Shown one piece after another: positions 26,771 through 34,835 of a stretch of 64,000 bases of DNA. The position numbers and the translations under genes were made by a program. The stretch is from the NCBI GenBank assembly GCA_030448185.1, contig JAUJNL010000015.1, positions 21,998-85,997 on the forward strand. Direction: 5' to 3'. The notes below the pieces were generated by a model that was given only the letters and a program-made list of their open reading frames with translations, did not search any database and was not told where the DNA came from. Numbering within the stretch: the stretch's first letter is position 1; each line of letters starts with the position of its first letter. This DNA comes from Cytophagales bacterium (GTDB lineage Bacteria > Bacteroidota > Bacteroidia > Cytophagales > 172606-1).

Positions 26771-28672
26771 TTATCCTAATCTCACATTTCCATTGTCGAG
26801 CAACCTTATTTCTCCCGTTCCGGCCATTTCCCGGATGGTTTCCAGCAGTGCGTTTTCATCTTTAGGATTGATGTGAGTCACCAAAAGCTGCAAATCCAGG
26901 TCTTTTCCCGCCAGTATGGTTCTGATCTGATGCCGGTAATCTCCCAAATCACTTTTGCCTTCTTTCTTCTTACGCAGGCAATTGTCACACACGCCACAGC
27001 TTTCGTCCGAGATTTCGTCAAAATATTCCAGCAGCATCTGCGTACGGCAACGTTCAGCATGGGTGACGTAATAAATCACTGACTCGGCCTTCCGGGAGTC
27101 TTTCTCCCGGCGCTGGTTCATTTGCCGGACATCAAGCGGAAGACGGCTTGCCTCGTGACGGGGGGTGGTAAAAGTTAACTGGGGTTTGTCTTTCTGCCGG
27201 TCATATACCACAATAGTAAACCGATGCAGGGCAGTAAGCACTTTTTCAACGGTAGCGGCATCCGTGCCGTACTGCCGGGCTATCTGGGATTCGGAGATAG
27301 GCAAAAAACTTGAGAATAATTCCCCGCCGTACATGCGGAGCACCAGCTTGATCATGGGGTCATACCCGGCGTTGGCAATCTGGAATTCGTACAACGTTTT
27401 TTTGTCAACGGGAAAGAACAGTTTGGAGGGGCTATAAAAACCTTCACTCAGCTGAATGAATCCTTCATCTTCCAGCCTTTTGAGGGCATGATAGGTTTCA
27501 ATGGCGGGCAGACCATAATTCTTCTGAAAACTTTCCAGCTCAAAATCATAACTGGCCATAAAACCACTGCCAGTAGCTAACTGATAGTAGTTGGCCAGTG
27601 ACTGATATACCTGCCGCAGAAAGGCCTCGGTTGGATAGGCCAGCCCAATTCTTTTCCGTAAATCCTCCATATCCGAAGGGTGGTACAAAGCTACGGCGTA
27701 GGCTTTTTTCTCATCCCGTCCGGCCCGGCCCGCTTCCTGATAGTAGGCCTCCAAGGTATCCGGCAGATCCAGGTGAACCACTACCCGTACATCGGGTTTA
27801 TCAATCCCCATTCCAAAAGCATTGGTGGCGACAATGACGCGGGTACGGTTACTGATCCAGGCGTCCTGTTTGGCGGAACGCTGCGTATTGTCCAGACCGG
27901 CATGGTAAAAATCGGCCCGTATCCCCTGCCCATTAAGAAAATGAGACACCTCTTGCGTCCGTTTTCGGCTCCGGACGTACACTACCGCGGTTCCGGGCAC
28001 TTTCCGGAGAATAGCCAGCAACCGGCGTTCTTTGTCCTCTTCCAGGAAGGCGGAGTAGGAAAGATTTTCGCGGGAGAAGCTTTTTTGAAACAGTTGTCCC
28101 CGGCGGAATTGCAACTTTTCAGTGATATCCTGCCGTACTTCTTTGGTAGCAGTGGCAGTCAGGGCAATAACCGGTACGTGGGGGGCAAGTTCACGAAGCT
28201 GGGCAATTTGCAGATAGGGTGGACGGAAATCGTATCCCCATTGGGAAATGCAGTGCGCTTCATCCACGGCCAGCAAACCAGTTTTCATCTGTTTGAACCG
28301 TTCCGTAAACAGATCCGTCTGAATCCGTTCCGGTGATACATAGAGGAATTTGGTCGTGCCATACACGCAATTATCCAGGGCAATATCGATCTCGCGACGG
28401 TTCATTCCTGAATAAATGGCTACCGCCGGAATACCCCTTTTCCGCAAGCCTTCCACCTGATCTTTCATCAGGGCAATCAGCGGAGAAATGACCAGGCAAA
28501 TTCCATCCATAGCCATAGCCGGCACCTGAAAGCAGATAGATTTCCCTCCCACCGTGGGCAGCAAAGCCCGGGAAACATGACCAGTCAATACGGACTGAAT
28601 AATTTCTTCCTGCAAAGGCCGGAAGGCATCATATCCCCAGTATTGCTTGAGAATGGAATGAATGGATGACAT
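26771..28672 (-). CDS. RecQ-family ATP-dependent DNA helicase
   Basis: Helicase of 633 aa. It has the zero-motif region YWGYDAFRPLQEEIIQSVL, Walker A, the DEAH box (LLAVDEAHCISQWGYDFRP), TATATKEV, motif V (ATNAFGMGIDKPDVR) and motif VI (QEAGRAGRDE). An RecQ-C zinc module follows (ERCRTQ, ESCGVCDNC). No HRDC domain is visible. One oddity is that Walker A reads LPTVGGKS where the family has LPTGGGKS (codon at 28550-28552). I use ATG 28672 rather than the upstream TTG. It probably acts in recombination and repair. Confidence 0.92.
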   Translation of the reverse strand: MSSIHSILKQYWGYDAFRPLQEEIIQSVLTGHVSRALLPTVGGKSICFQVPAMAMDGICLVISPLIALMKDQVEGLRKRGIPAVAIYSGMNRREIDIALDNCVYGTTKFLYVSPERIQTDLFTERFKQMKTGLLAVDEAHCISQWGYDFRPPYLQIAQLRELAPHVPVIALTATATKEVRQDITEKLQFRRGQLFQKSFSRENLSYSAFLEEDKERRLLAILRKVPGTAVVYVRSRKRTQEVSHFLNGQGIRADFYHAGLDNTQRSAKQDAWISNRTRVIVATNAFGMGIDKPDVRVVVHLDLPDTLEAYYQEAGRAGRDEKKAYAVALYHPSDMEDLRKRIGLAYPTEAFLRQVYQSLANYYQLATGSGFMASYDFELESFQKNYGLPAIETYHALKRLEDEGFIQLSEGFYSPSKLFFPVDKKTLYEFQIANAGYDPMIKLVLRMYGGELFSSFLPISESQIARQYGTDAATVEKVLTALHRFTIVVYDRQKDKPQLTFTTPRHEASRLPLDVRQMNQRREKDSRKAESVIYYVTHAERCRTQMLLEYFDEISDESCGVCDNCLRKKKEGKSDLGDYRHQIRTILAGKDLDLQLLVTHINPKDENALLETIREMAGTGEIRLLDNGNVRLG

Positions 28673-28850
28673 ACGAGCAGAAGCGCAAGGATCAAAATTA
28701 GCCAAATAAGCAGAAATGTAAGTTCACCCACCATAACCTTCTCAATTGCTGCTGATGAAATTGTTAATTGATAAAAAATCTAATAAGCTATTTTTTTAAT
28801 TGACTTATCCATCTATGTTCTATCCACCATTTTTCAGCCTGGTTAGCCCT

Positions 28851-30278
28851 GTGAATCCTTTAAATGGGTACTACTTGTATCAATTGCGTTAACCAGCCAA
28901 AGAACACTACTTGCCCAAAAGCTGATTGCCCAATCCGGAGTTGAAAACCGGCAAATGAATGACATCGAAGGATATGAGGACCATGACTATCTTTTAGTAA
29001 AAGCTGAATCACCCACCGGCACTTTTACCTTCCGGGTAATCCACGTACCAAGTGGTGCAATAAAGATGTATTCCGTTGCCAGGGAGCAGCTACATCTACT
29101 GGGCTACTCAGCAAATTCAGATGAAATTACGGCCTATTTTTCTTCAAGCAATCTGGGTGATGGCAAAAGAACAGAGTGTCTTACTTTCTCAAAAAGTACC
29201 CGCACTTTTATGCCGGTAAAAATCGTCCCCGGGATGATACCAGATCAAACTGGTTTCGAGTGCATTTATAGACGGGAAGTTTTTGATGTTATCCGTACAA
29301 GCGAAAGAACAGAGATTGGTGCTTAATACTTATGATAAAGAAAAAATCATCGATACGCAGGAGTTCGCCGTTCAGGATGAGGAATTATTCAAGCACTTCA
29401 AAAAGAATACGTTTGAATACATTCCCAATCTTACTGAAATTCCTTTTGAGCAGGCAATAAGCCAGAATAAAAGTTATGCATATCAAAATAAATTACTACT
29501 AATCAGTGACAACTGGAAATCCGAAGGGCTTGCCCAACTGATGATTGTATCTTTGGGTTTAGGTAGCAGTACCATTGATGCAAAAACGATTTCTTTACCC
29601 TATGAGTCGAAAGTAGATCATAACAGTTTCCTGCGAGATAATCGGCTCTTTGTGCTGGGGATTGACAGGACTATGCTTAGCATTAATGTGCATGATATTA
29701 ATTCTTTGCAAAAGATAACAGCATACAACTACCTGAAAGGACAGCCCATCCCTTGGAAGGCCTCTGATCTGACCAGTAATGATACCAATCTGGATGAACA
29801 ATGGCGGGGTCACTGGCCGGAAGCTGAAATAGCCAAGTATACCCTCAAAGAATTAAATGGCGGTACGCCAGTTATTAGCATTTCCGAAGCCGATAACGAT
29901 CACATCAGAATACTGATAGGCAATAATATTATTCCCAGATCTGGCGGGGGCGGCATGATGGTGCCAACCGGAGGAGGATCTTTTAGCACACCGGGCGGCT
30001 CCGTCTCAGTACCTGTAAGCTATCATTGGATGCCAACCAGTTATGGCGGCCCTAGAACTAAAATTTCGTTCTTTGGCTATTTGCGCAAATCTGATTTATC
30101 CTCTACAACCGAAACCTTCTCCAGCAATGGAAATTTTGACTGCCTTGAAAAACGCATTGAGCAACTAAACGGAGAAATTAAATTTGGCGGACAAGGAATA
30201 ATTAATGCAAGAGAAAAGATATATTTTATCTATGTGGATAAGAAAAACAAAACTATGTCCATTGAATCTTTTCAGTAG
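28851..30278 (+). pseudogene. secreted hypothetical protein, two probable frameshifts
   Basis: I do not recognise this family. The sequence reads as one protein of about 475 aa broken twice. Near 28861-28864 one base is missing; adding it joins a GTG start to a good signal peptide (KWVLLVSIALTSQRTLLAQ). Near 29278 a second shift joins residues ending REVF to LSVQAKEQRLVLNTYDKEK. The middle is beta-rich and propeller-like, and a glycine-rich loop (SGGGGMMVPTGGGSFSTPGG) lies near the C-terminus. The two open parts at 28955-29326 and 29283-30278 are too complementary to be separate genes. Confidence 0.5.
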
Positions 30279-30311
30279 TTAGTAATCCACGTTGTAGAAC
30301 AACATTTTTTC

Positions 30312-30347
30312 AACCAAAAAGCCGGCCTATGGACCGGCTTTTTGGTT
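30312..30347 (+). terminator. rho-independent terminator
   Basis: A 14-bp perfect stem (AACCAAAAAGCCGG at 30312-30325 with its mirror at 30334-30347) and an 8-nt loop, 33 bp after the hypothetical gene. It can serve either strand. Confidence 0.85.
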
Positions 30348-30539
30348 TTGACACCCCAGCGAAAATAACCCTGTATAATTCTCCGGCAGGCTGGTACCAA
30401 TCCTGTCTCATAGTACCGCTGGCGCTGCATCCATAATTTTTCTATATTTCTTCGCACCTGGGTTACTTTTCCGGTATAACAGGCTACTAAACTCCCACAC
30501 ATCTCTACTCAGCAGCACCTATGTTATTTCACCGTCTTA

Positions 30540-30794
30540 ATGTACGGATTGTTTTCTGCCGTTTCGCTGCAAAAAACGGTAAGAGACCAGTTGGAAGGTA
30601 TCTCAGTAACCAACATTTATTATGGACTGCGCTGGTTTTCGACCATTCTGGCTATTCTGCTGCTGGTCGTCGGACTCTGGAATGCCAATCTGACTCCGAG
30701 TGAAAAAGGGTTTTATGGAATGTCTTTTACGCTCAGTCTGTTTGCCGCCATTGCCGTCCAGAAGAATACCCGCGACAACAAAAGAGTGAAATAA
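30540..30794 (+). CDS. YiaA/YiaB-family membrane protein, N-terminally truncated
   Basis: Protein of 84 aa covering the second YiaAB repeat: [20 protein letters not shown], two membrane helices, then [25 protein letters not shown]. Full-length relatives are about 130-150 aa and begin with a first repeat. The codons just before the ATG (YFTVLM) are still family-like, but upstream of them similarity stops abruptly, so the first half was lost by deletion. A shortened protein could still be made from ATG 30540. Confidence 0.7.
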   Translation: MYGLFSAVSLQKTVRDQLEGISVTNIYYGLRWFSTILAILLLVVGLWNANLTPSEKGFYGMSFTLSLFAAIAVQKNTRDNKRVK

Positions 30795-30812
30795 ACGCCT
30801 GATGAATAATGT

Positions 30813-30898
30813 TAAATTTTGAATGCTAAATGTTAAATGAATAAGATTGAACTACTTCCAAACAAGCAGTCACTTTAACATTTAGCATTCAAAATTTA
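30813..30898. repeat. perfect 25-bp inverted repeat
   Basis: The 25 bp at 30813-30837 (core AATGCTAAATGTTAAA) are mirrored exactly at 30874-30898 around a 36-nt loop. The core word TTTAGCATTCAAAATT recurs near 22113, so it belongs to a dispersed family. The right arm overlaps the end of the Uma2 gene. Confidence 0.85.
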
Positions 30899-31505
30899 GG
30901 TACCTTCCAGGGTAATGTCTTCGTAAATGTGAGCAACAGATACTACCAGATCAAAGATTCCAAGTGTAAATGCTGGTCCTTGCCAAACACCACCCGGAAA
31001 CTCCATCCGCCGGAATGCCTCTCATATACATGCAGCAAGTAATCCTTACGGGAAACCAGGATATAAGCTTGCAAACTGGGCATTTTCTGGTAATAAGCCA
31101 GCTTGATATCCATATCGTATTTTTCGGTCCCCTTAGACAATACTTCCACCAGCAGCACCGGATCCTTTTTGAGGTTTCATTCTCCTTGTCCCGATCAGAA
31201 CAGGTAACCATCACGTCGGGGTAGGTATAGAATTCCTTCGCAACCACTTCCAGCTTGATATTTTCGCTAAAGGGTAATACAACCCTTGGGCCTGAAGTGA
31301 TTCCGCAGGAGGGTAGTTACGTTGTAGACGCAGAGGTTATGGGAAGAAGTAGTACCGGCCATCGCAAACACTTCACCCTTAAAATACTCATAACGCATAT
31401 CCTGACCTTCCTCAAATTCAGGTACTCCTCGTAGGTATGATGCTGCTTATTTTCTAGGGTAATCCCATAATACTACTGTTTTGAATTTAAGTACCTTTTC
31501 GCCAT
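30896..31505 (-). pseudogene. Uma2-family endonuclease-like protein, multiple frameshifts
   Basis: Reconstructed from several frames: an N-terminal HHTYEEYLEFEEGQDMRYEY, FKGEVFAMAGTTSSHNL, then YTYPDVMVTC and LLVEVLSKGTEKYDMDIK, and YILVSRKDYLLHVYERH. These match the Uma2 (PD-(D/E)xK-like, DUF820) family, which is expanded in Bacteroidota and Cyanobacteria. At least four single-base shifts separate the pieces. Whether it is dead or the sequence is wrong cannot be decided here. Confidence 0.75.
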
Positions 31506-31573
31506 GGCTTAATGCTTCTTAAAAATTAAGCTACGAATGCCTCACATTGATATTGTCAAGCTTAAGCTTTTTC

Positions 31574-32744
31574 CTACGCAAACACACCGGCATAATTACG
31601 GGCATCTTCGTCAGATATCTCTTTCCCACCTGAGGATGACCAGCCGTTCCACTACGTTGCGCAGTTCCCGGATGTTGCCCGTCCAGGACAGTGTCTGGAG
31701 ATAACTAATAGCTTCCGGAGTGATTTTTTTAGGGCTTGAACCATATTCTTCCGCAATATCCTTCAAAAACTTATCGACCAGTAAGGGAATGTCGTCTTTT
31801 TCGGTCGGCCAGTGGGGGTACGTGAATCAGGATGACGCTGAGGCGGTGATAAAGTCTTCCCGGAAGCGGTTTGCCTCGATTTCTTTCCGTAAATCTTTGT
31901 TGGTAGCGGCCACCACCCGCACGTTTACTTTGATCTCCTTCTCCCCTCCCTACCGGAAGTAATCTTATTTTCCTGCAAAGCCCGTAACACTTTAGCCTGC
32001 GCGGAATGGCTCATATCACCAATTTCGTCCAGGAATAGCGTGCCGCCATTGGCCTGCTCAAATTTGCCAATGCGCTGTTCACGGCCGAAGTAAAGGAGCC
32101 TTTTTCGTGGCCAAACAATTCGCTTTCAATCAATTCGCTTGGAATGGCGGCGCAGTTGACCTCCACCAGCGGTCCGGTGGCCCGGTTACTCTTTTTCGTG
32201 GAGCCAACGGGCTACCGGTTCCCTTACCCGAACCATTAGGACCCGTAATCAGCACGGGCTTCGGTAGGAGCTACCTTATCAATAGCCTCTTTCACCTTCC
32301 GGATGGGAGCCGACTCCCCGACAATGTCGTGCACTTTGGTAGGATTTTCTTCCGTAGCACCTTGGTTTCAGTGACCAGCGAGAATTTATCCAGTGCATTA
32401 CGGACGGTGAGCAGGAGCCAGTTCAGATCAGGTGGTTTCTGGATAAAGTCAAAGGCTCCCTTTTTTGGTCGCATCTACGGCCGTATCGATATTGCCGTGG
32501 GCTGAGATCATAATAAACTGCTGCGTTTCTTTACCCAGTTCGGCTGCCTTCCCCAACAGCTCCATGCCATCCATCTTGGGCATTTTGATATCATAGGCAC
32601 ACTACATCATACTCGTTTTGATCAGTAAGGCTAAGGCTTCCTCACCGTCCTTAGCTTCGTCTACCTCGTACTTCTCATACTCCAAGAATCTCACGCAAGG
32701 TATAGCGGATACTTTTCGTCGTCAACAATGAGGATTTTTGCCAT
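31574..32744 (-). pseudogene. sigma-54-dependent response regulator (NtrC type), many frameshifts
   Basis: Reconstructed protein of about 385 aa. The receiver domain has MAKILIVDDE and CDIKMPKMDGMELL with the phospho-acceptor aspartate. The AAA+ domain has a P-loop ITGPNGSGKEPVARWL, the sigma-54 loop [10 protein letters not shown] (a common variant of GAFTGA in this phylum), Walker [14 protein letters not shown], and WTGNIRELRNVVERLVIL. No Fis-type helix-turn-helix is evident after it, as in related Bacteroidota proteins of this length. At least eight single-base indels break the frame, yet every motif survives, which favours sequence error. Confidence 0.82.
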
Positions 32745-33063
32745 ATGCAAGAGTGATTCTTTGGAAGTGAAATTAACTAATTTTCGGGTTTATGGTTTCC
32801 GTTTTTTTATGGCTTCCGGAACTACACATACGCCAATATTGCTACTTAATCTAAACGGACAAAACTGGTTAAAACAATTCGCCTCGTTCTGCTATTTTTT
32901 CCGATAAGTGTTCAATAGTCATGCGCAACCTTACGCCTGACAGCAAGCTAGAGCAGCTTACTTTAGCTTACCGTCGGAGTGGGGAACTTTCGCCAAATGA
33001 ATACAATTGAAGTAAGCTTTCGTACTATTCCTCTCTCTGAGCGGCTTACTTTTAATAACCGGT
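32745..33063. other. gap with no intact gene
   Basis: About 320 bp between the divergent regulator and GAF-sensor genes. A possible frame-disrupted first membrane helix of the sensor (FVLFLSLSGLLLITG) lies at the right end. A short reading frame beginning MRNLTPDSKLEQLTLAYRR (about 32921) has no support as a separate gene. Promoters of both flanking genes should lie here. Confidence 0.45.
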
Positions 33064-33665
33064 ATGATTGTAAACAAAAATGCGCTTCAGGTAAAGAACG
33101 GCCTGGATTGCGCTGACTGTTACCCTGATTCTGGGAGCAGCAGTCACGTTTATCGTGTATTCAATTAGCCACATTACGCATTTTGCAAACATTCTCCGCG
33201 AAAACCGGCAATCGCAGGCCATGAGTCAGCTCCTGCTGAGCGAATTAGTAAAATACGTCAAAGCCAGTCAGGGTATGCTGCTCATTGACTATAATAATCA
33301 TGATGAACTGGAGGTTGTCGCCTGCTATGCCTTTGACCGCCGGAAATACCTGCAGAAACGGATTCCGAAAGAAACGGCCTGGCTGGCCGCTGCTGGTTGG
33401 AAAGCCAGACTATTTACCTCACCGACGTACCGGAGAACTACGTATTCATCACCTCGGGCTTGGTGATGCCAATCCACGGACTATTCTGCTAGTTCCGCTT
33501 AAGTACAATGGACAAACCGAAGGGGTTTTAGAATTAGCTTCTTTCCGGACGTTTGCCCCACATGAAATTACTTTCCTCGAAAAAGTTTGCGAAAGTGCCG
33601 CCGCTACCTTCAACCACCAGCGAATGATGCAGCAGTTGAACCAACCGCAAGAAAAACCTTGCAGG
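33064..33665 (+). pseudogene. GAF-domain sensor protein, frameshifted and truncated
   Basis: The reconstructed product begins MIVNKNALQVKNAWIALTVT and has a membrane helix (LILGAAVTFIVYSI). A GAF-type domain follows (KASQGMLLIDYNNHDELEVV, then RTILLVPLKYNGQTEGVLEL and EITFLEKVCESAAATF). Shifts near 33096 and 33415 break the frame. Coding similarity ends at QQLNQPQEK, where the rnpB terminator begins, so the output domain expected in sensors of this type is missing. It is probably a remnant. Confidence 0.65.
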
Positions 33666-33683
33666 AATACACGCTGCAAGGTT
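33655..33683 (-). terminator. terminator of rnpB (minus strand)
   Basis: AACCTTGCAG at 33655-33664 pairs with CTGCAAGGTT at 33674-33683. Read on the minus strand the stem is followed by a T-rich run, 20 bp past the RNase P RNA end. Confidence 0.75.
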
Positions 33684-33703
33684 AAAAAAGCAGGGAACGC
33701 AAG

Positions 33704-34212
33704 CCTGCAAGCCGGGTTCTGTTTCCCGGTAAACCGGGACTCTTATCATTTATCCAGTCCGCCCTCACGAACGGGCTCTAACGACCTACCCGCTGACACC
33801 GGACGAGCCGCCCTTCACTAACTCCAGTAGCAGTGGCAGCAGCAGTAAGCAGTTTTTTTCTATTCACTGTCCACTGCCGCTGCCACTTGCCGCTAAAATC
33901 AGGTCGCCAGCCTATTTGGTCTTTCAACGCGTAAGGTTTACCTATGCCCCGCCTGTCACCAGCCGGGCGGTGGGCTCTTACCCCACCTTTTCACCCTTAC
34001 GGAGTTAGCAGTTAGCGATTGGCAATTAGTTCTTTAAAGTCTAATCGCTAAAGGATAACCGCTAACTGCTAAATCCGGCGGTAATTTTCTGTGGCCCTTT
34101 CTGTCACCCCTCCCTGCAAGAGATGCCTTCCCGTTAGGAAGTACGCTGCGCTGTGTTGCCCGGACTTTCCTCTCTCTCCACCAGAGTGAGACAGCGATAA
34201 GACGGCTTGCGG
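33704..34212 (-). ncRNA. rnpB: RNase P RNA (class A)
   Basis: The catalytic RNA that matures the 5' ends of tRNAs. On the minus strand the universal 5' block GAGGAAAGTCCGGGC is at 34172-34158 and the universal 3' block ACAGAACCCGGC at 33722-33711. P1 can form between 34203-34212 and 33704-33713. At about 509 nt it is longer than most bacterial forms because of two hairpins of repeated words, at about 33824-33893 and 34003-34073, in peripheral positions. The ends are estimated from P1. The open reading frames that cross it are chance. Confidence 0.92.
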
Positions 34213-34295
34213 AGACAAAGCTCGGTTAAAAAACGCCCCTTTGCCAAGGGTTCGTTCAAAAACAGAATTCATTTACAACCCTTCTATCCGCAAAT

Positions 34296-34592
34296 TTATT
34301 GTAGTTCATCAACCGGAAGGTGATCGCCCACAAAATTTCCATAATGAGCATTAACCACTTTTCCCTGCTCATCGATGAGAAAATCGGCGCCAATGGTGGT
34401 CAGCGAGCCGTCCTGCTTGATTTTGGATCTGAACAGCTTCCCTCCCTTACGGGCTTTTCCCATCAATCCGTGAAACATACTACCCATAAACTTGCCAACC
34501 GATTTTTCCACGGCATACGGATGAAGAAGGTTCGTGCATGGTTTCCCGGTTATTTTCCCTTTTATTCCAGTTCTGCTAGGCGAATCACCCAA
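34296..34592 (-). pseudogene. AhpC/TSA-like (SelL-related) redox protein fragment
   Basis: A 98-aa open frame whose last 35 residues (GSLTTIGADFLIDEQGKVVN, AHYGNFVGDHLP) match the C-terminal part of SelL-related peroxiredoxin-like proteins. The preceding KFMGSMFHGLMGKARKGGK is also family-like. The thioredoxin-fold half with the active-site cysteine is missing, and no start fits the family. I call it a 5'-truncated remnant. Confidence 0.55.
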
Positions 34593-34835
34593 TTTCGATA
34601 AAAAAATTTAACTCGTTAAAAGCAGCATTTTGTAAACCAAGCCATCATTCAGCCAAGCTAAACTGTCTCCAGACTTCTTTCTAAAATCAGCACAATGGAA
34701 AAGAAATACTTATAAGTAGGTATTTCTTTTCCATTGCCAGGGCATTACTTTTAACTGCCTGATTTTTAATAGCTAAAGCCAATATGCGCCGCTTTTATTC
34801 TGCACAGACCTATAATATAAAATAGTCTTCAATCC

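Noticed and set aside
33285..33821. 178-aa open frame read as one protein
   Set aside because: Only its middle follows the GAF-domain frame. Its end runs into the RNase P RNA gene and is not coding.
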